NCBI GenBank assembly: GCA_037481715.1
Contig: JBBFLD010000010.1
Location: forward strand, 33,427 to 97,426
DNA length: 64,000 bases
DNA from: Rosettibacter sp037481715
Lineage (GTDB): Bacteria; Bacteroidota; Ignavibacteria; Ignavibacteriales; Melioribacteraceae
Direction: 5' to 3'
Positions 28,014 to 37,895 of the stretch are shown piece after piece; the stretch's first letter is position 1; every line of letters begins with the position of its first letter. The translations under genes were made by a program, and so were the position numbers. The notes beneath the pieces were generated by a model. That model had not been told where the DNA came from. It was given only the letters and a program-made list of their open reading frames with translations, and searched no databases.

Positions 28014-28745
28014 ATGAAAAAAAACATTTTATTTTTATTAATTCCGTTTTTAGTTTTAAATGCTCAGATTGAATTCCCGATATTAAAAAATTATGCAAAT
28101 GATTTTACTTCTACTCTTTCTAATTCAGAACTTAGTTATCTAAACAATAAATTAAAAAAATTTGATGACTCTACTTCAAATCAAATAGTGTTTTTAATGA
28201 TATCAACTTTGAACGGTTATCCAATTGAATTATATACTTATGAAGTTGCAACAAGAAATAAAATTGGAACAGCTAAGAATAATAATGGAGTTCTTTTTTT
28301 TGTTGCTAAAGAAGACAGAAAAATGAGAATTGAAGTAGGTTATGGCTTGGAAGGAGCACTTCCAGATGCACTTGCCAGTTCAATACTTAGAAATGAAGTT
28401 AGACCCCATTTTAAAAAAGGTGATTACTTTGAAGGAATTAAAGCAGGAATAGATGCTATTATATCTGCTACTAAAGGAGAATATAAAAGTGACAAAAAAG
28501 AGAAAGAGGATGATATTAAATTTCCATTTATTTATATAATCATATTAATAATCTTTCTATTATTAGCTCGAGGTGGCAGAGGAGGTGGAAGCATTATTCC
28601 ATGGTTGATAATTGGTTCTATGGGTGAAGGCAGAAGCAGAAGTTGGGGAGGAGGAAGTGGTTTTGGAGGTGGATTTGGTGGATTTGGAGGTTTTAGCGGC
28701 GGCGGAGGTTCCTTTGGTGGTGGGGGAGCAAGTGGCAGCTGGTAA
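28014..28745 (+). CDS. TPM-domain (YgcG-like) membrane protein
   Basis: Signal peptide, TPM domain (DFTSTLSNSELSYLNNKLKKF, KIGTAKNNNGVLFFVAKEDRKMRIEVGYGLEGALPD is the conserved family block), one TM helix at about 165-180 (FIYIIILIIFLLLA), then a Gly/Ser-rich tail ending GGGGASGSW. A TTG at 27996 is in frame and overlaps lemA, but ATG 28014 begins the signal peptide and is preferred (243 residues). It is co-transcribed with lemA. The tail is low-complexity DNA in all frames. Confidence 0.9.
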   Translation: MKKNILFLLIPFLVLNAQIEFPILKNYANDFTSTLSNSELSYLNNKLKKFDDSTSNQIVFLMISTLNGYPIELYTYEVATRNKIGTAKNNNGVLFFVAKEDRKMRIEVGYGLEGALPDALASSILRNEVRPHFKKGDYFEGIKAGIDAIISATKGEYKSDKKEKEDDIKFPFIYIIILIIFLLLARGGRGGGSIIPWLIIGSMGEGRSRSWGGGSGFGGGFGGFGGFSGGGGSFGGGGASGSW

Positions 28746-29066
28746 TAAGTTTAAGAATTCTATATTTTTCACAAAGTCATTAATCACTTTTATAATATTT
28801 TCCTTTTGTATGAGTCGTTTTTGTTCTTTAACTTTCTTTTGAGATTTTTTGCTAACAGTATTACAAGTTAAATTGATTGTTTATTATAGAAAGAAATTTA
28901 TAGTAAAGTGAAAAATTTTTATTACTTCTACAAATTAGAATTTTATATTTCAACAAGAATTATTAAGTAGTTTTCAAATAAAGATTTCTAAATTAGAATT
29001 AACATTGTTGATTTTGTTGAAATAAAATCAAACAACAAACTTTTCATAAATTAAGGAGAAATTATT
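28746..29066. other. Intergenic region without a gene
   Basis: 321 bases, very AT-rich. A weak hairpin TTGATTTT (29008-29015) / AAAATCAA (29024-29031) lies close to the ferredoxin start. Nothing else recognised. Confidence 0.5.
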
Positions 29067-29399
29067 ATGGCTATAATGATAACTGATGAGTGCATCAATT
29101 GTGGTGCATGTGAACCCGAATGCCCAAATACTGCAATTTATGAAGGCGGTGCTGAATGGAAATTAGGGGATAAAACTTATGGAGAAAATGATCCAGCTCC
29201 TTCTGGGGCTACTGGATTTTTCTCTGCCGACAGATTTTATATTGTGCCTGATAAATGTACAGAATGTGTGGGATTTCATGATGAACCTCAATGTGCAGCT
29301 GTTTGTCCTGTTGACTGCTGTGTTCCTGATCCAAATCATGTAGAGGATAAGGAAACGCTCTTAAAGAAGAAAGAATATCTTGATAGTATTGGGAGATAA
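29067..29399 (+). CDS. 2[4Fe-4S] ferredoxin, Alvin/YfhL type
   Basis: 110 residues. First cluster C9-x2-C12-x2-C15-x3-C19. The second motif has the long C64-x2-C67-x8-C76-x3-C80 spacing that marks the YfhL/Allochromatium class, with an extra C-terminal extension and neighbouring C84-C85. SD AAGGAG lies before ATG 29067. Cytoplasmic low-potential electron carrier. Monocistronic with its own terminator. Confidence 0.93.
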   Translation: MAIMITDECINCGACEPECPNTAIYEGGAEWKLGDKTYGENDPAPSGATGFFSADRFYIVPDKCTECVGFHDEPQCAAVCPVDCCVPDPNHVEDKETLLKKKEYLDSIGR

Positions 29400-29420
29400 T
29401 TTTTATACAAAAAGAAAACA

Positions 29421-29446
29421 AAAGGCTCGCTGCGACGAGCCTTTTT
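29421..29446 (+). terminator. Terminator after ferredoxin
   Basis: AAAGGCTCG (29421-29429), loop CTGCGA, CGAGCC (29436-29441), then TTTTT. Confidence 0.9.
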
Positions 29447-29595
29447 ATTTTTAAAGCAGCTGCGAATATTTTTCTCTCTTGAGTACTTATTTTCATATAC
29501 AGTTTATTAAAAGTTCAAAAATCATTTAATATTACTAACTTTTCGGGGGCATTCTATTTGCTGTATTAAAGTTATAATTCTATCGAGGGTAAAAC

Positions 29596-31743
29596 ATGAA
29601 AACAAAATTTACTTTTTATCTCTTTATACTTTTCTTTTTAATTTGTTCAGCAGTCTCATCACAATCAACTCTTCAGATAATCAATCCTCAGAGCTGGGGA
29701 CGCTATAGCCCTGCAATTGATGAAGCACAAATTGTAGTTAAGCCCGAAGGCATATTTAGCAAAATTGATTTGACTTTAAGTGTTTATACAACTAATTCCG
29801 TAACCCCAAATACACAACTTGAAATAGTATTGAACTTTTCTTTACCTCAAGGTAGTATTGTAACAGATTTATGGCTTTGGTGTGGTGAGGAAATTAGCAA
29901 GGGAATATTACTCGATACATGGACTGCATCAACAATTTATGAGAGTATAGTTAACAGACGAAGAGACCCTGCAATTCTTTACAAAAGAAATGATTTGATG
30001 TATGAATTAAGAGTTTATCCATTAATTCCTCCTCAAAGCAGAAAATTCAAAATTCAATATTTGGTTCCCAATAATTGGTTTGAAAATTCTGTGGAGATTC
30101 CTCTGCCGATTCACATATTAAGCACTTCTATAAAACCAATTAACAAAATTGATATTGCTGTTTATTCAGGAGAGGAGTTTAATTCACCTGAACTAAAATC
30201 ATTAAATCAAAAGTTTATTGAAGCTGCTGATAGCAGTGAATATCCATCAAGTTATAAATATGTTCGATTGATTAAACCAATCCAGTTACCATCATCTTTA
30301 TCAATTTCATTTCCAAATCCTATGGTTGATGGACTTTATCTGAAAAAATATAATTTACCCAATGAAGGCTTTTATCAGATGGCAATTTTCCCTGGTAAAT
30401 CTTTAATTAAATTAGAAAGTAAAAAAGTTTTGTTCCTTGTTGATTATGATTCAAGAAAAAGCACTTTAAGCAAATCTGATATCGTAAATCTGTTGAAATC
30501 ATTAATAAACTCTAATTTTAGTGACAGCGATAGATTTAATATTTTTTATTCAGGATTATCAACAAAAAAATTATCCGATAACTGGATTTATGCAGATTCA
30601 TCAACTTTAAGTGATGTATTGAATAAACTTGAAGGTTCAAATTTATCATCGTATAGCAATTTACCAACTTTGTTGAAAGATGGTTATGATTTTATAAAAA
30701 TGAATAATGATGGGATTGTTTATTTAATTTCTAATTCTGACCAGCTGGGTAATTATCAAACAGCAAATCAATTATTAAATGACCTTCAAAGTTATTTTAA
30801 AAGATTACCAAGAACATATATATTCGATTTTAATAATGCTGAAATTTATTACTATTATTTTAATAATAATTCCTATCAGGGGAATGAATATTTTTATCAA
30901 AATCTTACAAGAATAACGGGAGGAGATTATAAAAAAATTTCATCAGAAGAGCCAATAAAAACAATGAGTTCTTTGTTGAGTTTAATTAATGGAAAAATAA
31001 ATTCATTTGATTTATATACTACACTTGAAGCAGGATTTTGCTACAGCAGATATAGTTATATGAATACAAGTTCCAGTATAAATATCAGCGAACCAATTCT
31101 GCAGATTGGTAAATATACCGGTTCATTTCCATTTATAATTAAATCCTCAGGTATTTATAATTCAAAACCTTTTACCAATACTCTCATTATTGATGATGGA
31201 AATATAAAAGAAGCTGATAGTCTTACACAAAAAATGTGGATTGGATGGTATTTGGCAAATAGTGAAAAAGGGAATCTAACGAATGCAGATATTAATGAAA
31301 TTATTTATCAGAGTTTGAAATATAATGTGCTGACAAAATATACTTCATTTTTATGTCTTGAACCTGGTGATACGACAATATGTATTGAATGCATTCAGCA
31401 GCAAAGAGGTCAAAATGATGGGGTGTTAATATCAGTAGAAGAAGAGAAAGTATTGCCAAAAGAATTTAAGATTGAAGCTTATCCAAACCCATTTAATTCA
31501 CAGGTTAATATAAGAGTAACATTACCAGCAGGAAAAAATGCAAATAATTTTTCAATGAAGATATATAATATACTGGGAGAAATTGTTAAGACATTTGAAT
31601 TAAGGGATAACAATAAAAATATTATTGAGTTATTCTGGGATGGGAAAAATGATAATAACGAAGAACTTGCTTCTGGAATTTACATATTCACATTAAGAGG
31701 AGAAGGGTTCAGTAAGTCAATAAAATTAGTTTACATGAAATAA
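29596..31743 (+). CDS. VIT-domain protein exported by T9SS
   Basis: 715 residues. Signal peptide (LFFLICSAVSSQ). Residues about 30-160 are a VIT (vault/inter-alpha-trypsin) domain: FSLPQGSIVTDLWLW, ASTIYESIVNRRRDPAILY, VYPLIPPQSRKFKIQY. A vWA-like segment follows (VLFLVDYDSRKS), but the MIDAS DxSxS pattern is not clear, so metal binding may be lost. Several low-complexity Tyr/Asn stretches follow. The last 90 residues are the T9SS sorting domain (AYPNPFNSQVN, YNILGEIV, LASGIYIFTL). Surface or secreted protein, probably adhesive; function not established. Confidence 0.82.
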   Translation: MKTKFTFYLFILFFLICSAVSSQSTLQIINPQSWGRYSPAIDEAQIVVKPEGIFSKIDLTLSVYTTNSVTPNTQLEIVLNFSLPQGSIVTDLWLWCGEEISKGILLDTWTASTIYESIVNRRRDPAILYKRNDLMYELRVYPLIPPQSRKFKIQYLVPNNWFENSVEIPLPIHILSTSIKPINKIDIAVYSGEEFNSPELKSLNQKFIEAADSSEYPSSYKYVRLIKPIQLPSSLSISFPNPMVDGLYLKKYNLPNEGFYQMAIFPGKSLIKLESKKVLFLVDYDSRKSTLSKSDIVNLLKSLINSNFSDSDRFNIFYSGLSTKKLSDNWIYADSSTLSDVLNKLEGSNLSSYSNLPTLLKDGYDFIKMNNDGIVYLISNSDQLGNYQTANQLLNDLQSYFKRLPRTYIFDFNNAEIYYYYFNNNSYQGNEYFYQNLTRITGGDYKKISSEEPIKTMSSLLSLINGKINSFDLYTTLEAGFCYSRYSYMNTSSSINISEPILQIGKYTGSFPFIIKSSGIYNSKPFTNTLIIDDGNIKEADSLTQKMWIGWYLANSEKGNLTNADINEIIYQSLKYNVLTKYTSFLCLEPGDTTICIECIQQQRGQNDGVLISVEEEKVLPKEFKIEAYPNPFNSQVNIRVTLPAGKNANNFSMKIYNILGEIVKTFELRDNNKNIIELFWDGKNDNNEELASGIYIFTLRGEGFSKSIKLVYMK

Positions 31744-31868
31744 AAGTAATTTTTTCCCTGAGAAGATGAGAAATAAAAAAGATTTATTTAGCTTTAGGAA
31801 AGCTCCAACACCAAAAAGATGAAGTTAATATTGTAACAGAAAAAATTGATTAAAAAAATTTAACTGGG

Positions 31869-31899
31869 GAGTTGATTTTTTTTTACATTAATTATTATA
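31869..31899 (+). promoter_or_regulatory. 31-bp upstream element of the lipoprotein cassette, copy B
   Basis: Identical over 31 bases to 9523-9553. Start codon at 31951. Sequence before and after differs, which argues for selection on this block as a promoter. Confidence 0.5.
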
Positions 31900-31950
31900 T
31901 TAACAAAAGATTTTAGACTTAGTGGTATAAAAGTTCTGAGGGCAAATACC

Positions 31951-32964
31951 ATGAAAAACCTCATAAGAGCAATTCTGATAGGAATAATAGTAATAATTAA
32001 TTCCTGCGGAGAAGGAATAACTGAACCACAGCCAGGAAGAAGGGATTATGTGTGGAGTGTAGATACAATTAATCCAGGAAATGAATCGTTATACTTAGGA
32101 AGAATTTGGGGGAGTTCACCTAATGATGTATGGGCTGTTGGTACGAGCAGCTGGTCTGCAACAAGTATATGGCACTTCGATGGAGTTAAATGGAAAACAG
32201 ATTCAATCCCTAGGAAAGTAAATCCTTTTGCAATATTTGGTCTATCAAAAGATGAAGTATGGTTAGGTAATTTAAATAATACAATATGGAAATATAATGG
32301 GAATACTTGGGTTCAGTTTGGCGAGTATATTATAGAGTCTACTTATGATAATATGGTAATTAATTATTTTGATGGGATCTCTAAAAATAATATTTATGCA
32401 GTTGGAGGATTTATGAGGAATAACTCTTATCATGGTAAAGCTATTATTATGAACTTTAATGGCATTTATTGGAAATTTATAAATATTCCTGAAACAGATG
32501 TATCATTAACAGTAGTAGCAATAGAACCTAATACGGGTATATTAGTTATGGGTGGAATGGTATTTGATCCAAATGGATTTATTGCAAAAGTATATTGCTG
32601 GGATGGAAAAGAACTAAAAGAGTTATTATCAGACTATGGCTGGTCATTTGTAATAAGACTTGGTGATGAAATATTTGTTACTAATGCCTCAAGAATATAT
32701 AAATATTCTAATAAAAATCTTACTCTTTGGAAGGATAACAATGGTACGGGAATAAATGGAAATATAATTTGTGGTAGAAGCCGGAATGATTTTTTTATAG
32801 GTGGAATTAATGGTATTTACCACTATAATGGAAAAGAGTTCAAAACTATATATGAAACTAATTTAACAGTAGAAAGAGGGATAACATTTGATAAAGATGT
32901 TTTTTTTATCGGAACTGACTATATCAATGGTAAAAATTATATAATTCATGGACAACTAAGGTAG
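31951..32964 (+). CDS. Beta-propeller-like lipoprotein, paralog of 9608-10609
   Basis: 337 residues. Lipoprotein signal ends IVIINSCGEGITEPQPGRR, almost the same as the copy at 9608 and continuing DYVW. Repeats follow the pattern 'IWGSSPNDVWAVGT..IWHFDGVKW' and 'EVWLGNLNNTIWKYNGNTW'. Sequence identity drops after about residue 60 while the repeat spacing is kept. Likely a periplasm- or surface-facing propeller working with the T9SS protein encoded downstream. Ligand unknown. Confidence 0.75.
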   Translation: MKNLIRAILIGIIVIINSCGEGITEPQPGRRDYVWSVDTINPGNESLYLGRIWGSSPNDVWAVGTSSWSATSIWHFDGVKWKTDSIPRKVNPFAIFGLSKDEVWLGNLNNTIWKYNGNTWVQFGEYIIESTYDNMVINYFDGISKNNIYAVGGFMRNNSYHGKAIIMNFNGIYWKFINIPETDVSLTVVAIEPNTGILVMGGMVFDPNGFIAKVYCWDGKELKELLSDYGWSFVIRLGDEIFVTNASRIYKYSNKNLTLWKDNNGTGINGNIICGRSRNDFFIGGINGIYHYNGKEFKTIYETNLTVERGITFDKDVFFIGTDYINGKNYIIHGQLR

Positions 32965-32986
32965 GAGGGTTGAGCAAAAAAATAAC

Positions 32987-33079
32987 GAGAGGGTGATTGC
33001 GGCACCCTCTCATAAATGCAAATAAAAAATTAGGTTGCTCACCTAAGCCTTAATAGGGTTAAGGCATTTTTATTTGCAT
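32987..33079 (+). other. Three-hairpin intergenic element, copy B
   Basis: Hairpin 1: GAGAGGGTG (32987-32995), loop ATTGCGG, CACCCTCTC (33003-33011), without a T-run. Outer stem ATGCAAATAAAAA (33016-33028) pairs with TTTTTATTTGCAT (33067-33079). It encloses TTAGGT-TGCTC-ACCTAA (33030-33046) and GCCTTAA-TAGGG-TTAAGGC (33048-33065). Compared with copy A the inner stems differ but still pair, the outer stem is kept, and the hairpin-1 loops share GCGG..CAC. This is the pattern expected for a conserved structure. Confidence 0.68.
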
Positions 33080-33124
33080 AACAAAGGTATATAATTTTTA
33101 TAACTTTTTAAACCTGGAGGTAAT

Positions 33125-34660
33125 ATGAAAAAAATTATCTTTGTTGTATTTGCTGCAACATTTATGCTTGTTGGTTTTAACAATTTATACTCGCAATACA
33201 TCGGTTTTGAACCTAATAATGGGGATATTTATATATGCCCTGGTACCAGTTCAACAGCAAGAATAAACTTATATTGGACTTGGTTATTAACTACATATCC
33301 TCCTAATTATACATATGCTGCTTATGCTAAACTTATTACAGGTACGAAAGATTATTATTCTAATATAAAAGGCACTAATAAAGAATCTTTCCCCGAATAT
33401 TTTGATTTACCCTCTGGAACATATACTTGGACAATGGAATTATATGAGTTTTTTAATGAATCAGAAGGATTTGTAAAAACAGCAACTGTTACTAATACTT
33501 TTTATGTTAAATATAAGTTATATGCAGCAAACAATTTTTCAGGAGGTATCATTAACCTTGAAGGTTCTACAGTGCAATCAGGTTCAAGTGTTCTTAAGAT
33601 TGTAAATCAAAATGTATCTGTAGGAGCGATTGACCAGAATGATAATGAGGGTTACTATAGAATATGGAACTCTAACGGAATTAATAATAGTAATTGGTTA
33701 ATACATAATATTCCTATATATGGGGCTACTTCACGTAATTATTCATATACAGTTACAATTAATGATAATGGTGCAACCTTAGTAGCAGATCTTAAGAAAC
33801 TATGCAACGTTACCTTCCAAAACAATTTTATTGGAGTAGGCAATGGAGGAATAATAAAAGTAAACGGGCAGACATACTCATCACCCACAACACAATTTCA
33901 AGTAGTAGAAGGCAATACAATAACAGCCGAAGCACAGTATTATTATTTTATGAATGGAATTGAGTATACATTTACAAATTGGAGTGATGGTTCGACAACA
34001 TTGTCTAAAACATTTACAATAAATGCCCATAATCAAATTACAGCAAATTATAGAGGAAAACCAACAAATAATGGAGAATATGTTCATTTCGGGACTCAAT
34101 TTGGACAGCCTATAGAAATATACTGGACAGATAACCCAAATACAAATGTTACACAATATCAAATCTGGAGGAAAGTAAAACATAATGGGGTAGAGGGTCC
34201 AGAACAATTATTAGCAACAGTTGGCAGAGGAGTAGGAAGATATGTGGATAATGATTATGTACTTACTCAAAGTTATACAAATGATTTATTGAAATATGAT
34301 GTGCGTGCATATTATTCAGTTGAAGGGACATATTCTGATCCAAATTATGCAACAGTATATGGGATGGAACTTTATAAGAAGGGACCCGAAACAAAACCAG
34401 TTGAATATTCAATATCGGCTTATCCCAATCCATTCAATCCAAGTACAACAATAAATTATGAGTTGCCAGAAAGAAGTTTAGTTACAATAAAGATATATGA
34501 TGTGCTTGGCAGAGAAATAAAAGAGCTAATAAATGAAATGAAAGAAGCAGGATATTACAAATTAGAGTTTGATGGTAATGAACTATCAAGCGGAATCTAC
34601 ATCTGCACTATAAATGCAAATAAATTTAATAAAAGCATAAAATTAATGCTAGTTAAGTAA
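33125..34660 (+). CDS. T9SS-exported bacterial-repeat/FN3 protein
   Basis: 511 residues, intact paralog of the frameshifted gene at 10776. Signal peptide (MKKIIFVVFAATFMLVGFNNLYSQ), variable N-terminal beta region, then a bacterial repeat (VGNGGIIKVNGQTYSSP, FTNWSDGSTT, ITANYRG), an FN3-like domain (VTQYQIWRKVKHNGVEGPEQ) and the T9SS C-terminal sorting domain (YPNPFNPSTTINY, YDVLGREI, LSSGIYICTI). SD TGGAGG lies before ATG 33125. Secreted or cell-surface; its N-terminal domain has diverged from the paralog, as expected for ligand-facing parts. Confidence 0.83.
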   Translation: MKKIIFVVFAATFMLVGFNNLYSQYIGFEPNNGDIYICPGTSSTARINLYWTWLLTTYPPNYTYAAYAKLITGTKDYYSNIKGTNKESFPEYFDLPSGTYTWTMELYEFFNESEGFVKTATVTNTFYVKYKLYAANNFSGGIINLEGSTVQSGSSVLKIVNQNVSVGAIDQNDNEGYYRIWNSNGINNSNWLIHNIPIYGATSRNYSYTVTINDNGATLVADLKKLCNVTFQNNFIGVGNGGIIKVNGQTYSSPTTQFQVVEGNTITAEAQYYYFMNGIEYTFTNWSDGSTTLSKTFTINAHNQITANYRGKPTNNGEYVHFGTQFGQPIEIYWTDNPNTNVTQYQIWRKVKHNGVEGPEQLLATVGRGVGRYVDNDYVLTQSYTNDLLKYDVRAYYSVEGTYSDPNYATVYGMELYKKGPETKPVEYSISAYPNPFNPSTTINYELPERSLVTIKIYDVLGREIKELINEMKEAGYYKLEFDGNELSSGIYICTINANKFNKSIKLMLVK

Positions 34661-34672
34661 CAAATCTCTATA

Positions 34673-34727
34673 AAACCGCCAAGTTTACTGAAGGAATACA
34701 AAAAATTTCCTTTTATCTTGGCGGTTT
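34673..34727. terminator. Bidirectional terminator between T9SS gene and EEP hydrolase
   Basis: AAACCGCCAAG (34673-34683) pairs with CTTGGCGGTTT (34717-34727). The intervening 33 bases contain a further GGAA/TTCC pairing. Confidence 0.75.
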
Positions 34728-34733
34728 AATATA

Positions 34734-35624
34734 TCAATCACCATATTTTATCACTGATGTTACTGGGAAATGGTCTGAAGGATATTTGCCGTTCTTACTT
34801 GTTTTGATAATTCTGGAATCAATTGTATTAAAATCTTTTGACACAAAAATAAAATCTATTTTATCACCCGAATCATCACCTTTGAAGTTATTAAATGTTC
34901 CTTCGTTATTACTTTTTGCATGAAGATTTCTATAAGTGTCAACCAAACCAGAATTAATTATAGTTTTGATTGTTTCATCGTTTTCACCGCAATTAAAATC
35001 ACCTGTAATTATAATTGGTTGAGTAATTTTTAATTTTTGAATTTTATTAACCAAAGCATGTGCACTCTTTATTCTTGATACTGCAGATTGATGGTCAAGA
35101 TGAAGATTAAAAACATAAATATTTTTACGAGAAAATTTATCGAACAATTTTGCCCATGTGCATATTCTTGTGATATTATTCCCCCAGCTTTTTGAGCCTG
35201 GAATTTTTGGGGTGTCCGAAAACCAGAATGTTTCAGTTGTATCAAGTATAAATCTTTCCTTCGAATACAGAATTGGTGAATATTCACCTTCAGTTTTGCC
35301 ATCATCTCTGCCTACACCAGTATAATTATAATTTTGAAGTTCTATTAATAATTCATCTAACTGAAATTTTAGAACTTCCTGCATACCAATAATATCTGGG
35401 TTACAATCTTTTACAACATCAAATAAAATTTCTTTTCTGTTATCCCATTTGTTTTCTCCATCATCTGCAGTTCCATAACGAATATTAAATGTCATAACTT
35501 TTATTTCTGTTGAGTTATTTAAAGTTGATTTTTTAACTAATGAACAACTAATTAATGAGAATGAAATAAAAGCTATGATTACAAACCTTATAACTAAATC
35601 TGTTTTAGATTTTTTGTTTTTCAT
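34734..35624 (-). CDS. Endonuclease/exonuclease/phosphatase (EEP) family lipoprotein
   Basis: 296 residues. Lipoprotein signal ending FSLISCSLVKK. The rest is a complete EEP fold: VMTFNIRYG (Asn ligand), DIIGMQEV (catalytic Glu), FNLHLDHQS, ITGDFNCG (Asp-x-Asn) and the terminal SDHFPV (Asp-His). Close to extracellular sugar-phosphate or nucleic-acid phosphodiesterases of Bacteroidota. It should act in the periplasm; substrate unknown. Confidence 0.88.
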   Translation of the reverse strand: MKNKKSKTDLVIRFVIIAFISFSLISCSLVKKSTLNNSTEIKVMTFNIRYGTADDGENKWDNRKEILFDVVKDCNPDIIGMQEVLKFQLDELLIELQNYNYTGVGRDDGKTEGEYSPILYSKERFILDTTETFWFSDTPKIPGSKSWGNNITRICTWAKLFDKFSRKNIYVFNLHLDHQSAVSRIKSAHALVNKIQKLKITQPIIITGDFNCGENDETIKTIINSGLVDTYRNLHAKSNNEGTFNNFKGDDSGDKIDFIFVSKDFNTIDSRIIKTSKNGKYPSDHFPVTSVIKYGD

Positions 35625-35694
35625 ATCATTTCCTGATAATTTTATTAAATTTATATAGTCATTAATTAATCATAATTAAACATATAAATAAAAT

Positions 35695-36543
35695 ATGAAA
35701 ATTGGCAAATATGAATTACATGCAATAGAAACAAGTAAATTTGCTCTCGACGGCGGAGCTATGTTTGGAATAATTCCAAAACCACTCTGGCAAAATACAA
35801 ATCCTCCAGATGAATTAAATCGCGTTGAACTCAATGCTCGATGTTTACTTTTGAAAAGTGATAATAAAAAAATTTTGATTGATACAGGAATCGGTTATAA
35901 TTGGGACGAAAAATTTACACGCATCTATAATCTGGACTATTCAAACTATGATTTATTAAAATCACTTAAAAAAATTGGAATTGAACCGGACGAAATAACA
36001 GATGTAATCTTTACTCATCTTCATTTTGATCATGCTGGCGGTTCAACAAAATTAGAAAATGGTGAATGGATTCCATCATTTCCAAATGCAAAATATTTTG
36101 TTCAGAAAAAACATTTTGAGTGGGCAGTTAATCCATCTGAACGCGATAGAGCAAGTTTTGTATCGAATAGATTTATGCCATTGCATGAATCAGGTATGCT
36201 GCACTTAATTGATGGTGAAAGATTTCTTGATGATGAAATTGAACTGATAATTTCAAATGGACATACATTTTCTCAGCAGCTAATAAAAATATCAGATTCA
36301 AATACAACTCTCCTTTTTGTTGGAGATTTATTCCCATTTACCTCGCATATTCCACTACCTTACATAACAGGATATGATTTGCAGCCTTTAATTACACTTA
36401 AAGAGAAAAAAGAAATTTTAAATCAAGCTTTTGAACAAAACTGGATTTTATTTTTTGAACATGACCCTTTCACACTTGCAGCAACAATTACGAAAAATGA
36501 AAAAGGTTTTGTGATTAAGGATAAATTCACGGAACTAAAATGA
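35695..36543 (+). CDS. MBL-fold metallo-hydrolase
   Basis: 282 residues with the metallo-beta-lactamase motif THLHFDHAGG (H-x-H-x-D-H), later metal ligands in NGHTFSQQ and FVGDLFPF, and a terminal EHDP His. The subgroup resembles lactonase/glyoxalase-II-like enzymes; substrate unknown. It overlaps the Rieske gene by four bases (ATGA), so the two are translated together, and queG follows. Confidence 0.87.
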   Translation: MKIGKYELHAIETSKFALDGGAMFGIIPKPLWQNTNPPDELNRVELNARCLLLKSDNKKILIDTGIGYNWDEKFTRIYNLDYSNYDLLKSLKKIGIEPDEITDVIFTHLHFDHAGGSTKLENGEWIPSFPNAKYFVQKKHFEWAVNPSERDRASFVSNRFMPLHESGMLHLIDGERFLDDEIELIISNGHTFSQQLIKISDSNTTLLFVGDLFPFTSHIPLPYITGYDLQPLITLKEKKEILNQAFEQNWILFFEHDPFTLAATITKNEKGFVIKDKFTELK

Positions 36544-36872
36544 TGAATGATGAATTTGTAAAAATTTGTAAGTATAATGAATTGAAAGAAAACGAAGGCA
36601 AACAATTTTTTGTTGATGATGTTGAAATAGCAGTATTTAAAGTAGATGGCAAAGTTTATGCATTAAGTAACATTTGTCCGCATCAAAAAACTCATTTGAT
36701 TTATGAAGGCGAAATAGAAAATGATAAAGTTTTATGTCCAATTCACGGCTGGGCATTTGAGTTAACGACAGGAAATCTTGCAAATGGAAGAAAAGGATTG
36801 GATTCTTATGAAGTCAAAATTGTTAATGATGATGTTTATGTAAAAGTTTATAGGAAAATTTTTAATTGGTAA
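36540..36872 (+). CDS. Rieske [2Fe-2S] ferredoxin-like protein
   Basis: 110 residues, a stand-alone Rieske domain with CPHQKTHL (C-x-H) and CPIHGWAF (C-x2-H), as in the small NirD-like subunits and Rieske ferredoxins. Cytoplasmic electron transfer. It is coupled to the MBL-fold gene by the four-base overlap, which suggests that the two act together; the oxygenase or reductase partner is not visible. Confidence 0.9.
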   Translation: MMNDEFVKICKYNELKENEGKQFFVDDVEIAVFKVDGKVYALSNICPHQKTHLIYEGEIENDKVLCPIHGWAFELTTGNLANGRKGLDSYEVKIVNDDVYVKVYRKIFNW

Positions 36873-36899
36873 AAAATTCTTTGGAAAGCTGAAGCAAAT

Positions 36900-37820
36900 A
36901 TGAAATTGACAAATCAAATAGTAATTGCAAAAGCAAAAGAACTTGGATTTGATTTAATAGGATTTGCACGCGCTGAATTGTTGAACCAAGAAATAGAACA
37001 TCTTCAAGAATGGTTAAAAAAAGGCTATCATGCTTCAATGGAATATATGAATCGCAATCTTGAAAAAAGGCTTGATGTTCGGAAAATTCTGCCGGATGCT
37101 AAAAGTATAATTTCACTTGCAATTAATTATTATAAAGATGGAAATTTCAGTAATGATAATGGTTATGGAAAAGTATCAAGATATGCTTGGGGAAAAGATT
37201 ATCATCTAATTATCTGGGAAAAATTGGAGTTGCTTGAAGATGAACTGAAGGAAATTGATTCATCCTTTGAATCAAAATTTTATGTTGATACTGGACCTGT
37301 GATGGATAAAGTGTGGGCAGTAAAATCCGGAATTGGCTGGATGGGAAAACATTCAAATGTTATAACAAGAGAATTGGGAAGCTGGATTTTTCTTGCCGAG
37401 ATGATAACTAATTATGAATTTGAATACAACGAACCAATTTCAGATTTTTGCGGCACCTGTACAGCTTGCATTGATGCTTGTCCAACTAAAGCAATTGTTG
37501 ATGATTATGTGGTTGATGCGAATAAATGTATTTCATTTTTAACAATAGAAAATAAAGGAGAAATTTCAGAAGAATTTAAAAATAAATTTGACAACTGGAT
37601 TTTTGGATGTGACATTTGTCAGGATGTTTGCCCATGGAATAAAAAATTTTCAAAACCAAATAAGAATCATGAATTTAATTCAATCGAAAATAAAGAACTT
37701 CAAATTGAAGAAGTTATTAAAATGAATGAAGAAGAATTTCAAAAGAGGTTTGAATCGAGTCCAATTAAAAGAACTAAGTTGAATGGATTGAAAAGAAATG
37801 CAAAATTCTTAATTTCGTAA
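36900..37820 (+). CDS. queG: Epoxyqueuosine reductase
   Basis: 306 residues. Reduces epoxyqueuosine to queuosine in tRNA, the last step of Q synthesis, using cobalamin and two [4Fe-4S] clusters. Visible: GFARAELLNQEIEHLQEWL, the DTGPVMDKVWAVKSGIGWMGKH block, and cluster motifs CGTCTACIDACP and CDICQDVCPWNKKF. Short C-terminal form without HEAT repeats. Third gene of the MBL-Rieske-queG run. Confidence 0.93.
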   Translation: MKLTNQIVIAKAKELGFDLIGFARAELLNQEIEHLQEWLKKGYHASMEYMNRNLEKRLDVRKILPDAKSIISLAINYYKDGNFSNDNGYGKVSRYAWGKDYHLIIWEKLELLEDELKEIDSSFESKFYVDTGPVMDKVWAVKSGIGWMGKHSNVITRELGSWIFLAEMITNYEFEYNEPISDFCGTCTACIDACPTKAIVDDYVVDANKCISFLTIENKGEISEEFKNKFDNWIFGCDICQDVCPWNKKFSKPNKNHEFNSIENKELQIEEVIKMNEEEFQKRFESSPIKRTKLNGLKRNAKFLIS

Positions 37821-37895
37821 ATGAATCGAATTAAAAAAATATTCATCTAACTTGCAGAAATTTAATTTTGTTTGAACATAATTCTGGAGTTTTTT

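Larger units (their letters stand above)
31869..34660 (+). repeat. Duplicated two-gene cassette, copy B
   Basis: Same order as 9523-12307: shared 31-bp element, propeller lipoprotein, three-hairpin element, T9SS-exported protein. Here both genes are intact. Confidence 0.8.

Noticed and set aside
28620..28745. Tandem repeat array or extra genes in the Gly-rich tail region
   Set aside because: The GGA/GGT repeats are explained by the Gly-rich tail of the TPM protein; the other-strand and other-frame readings are shadows.
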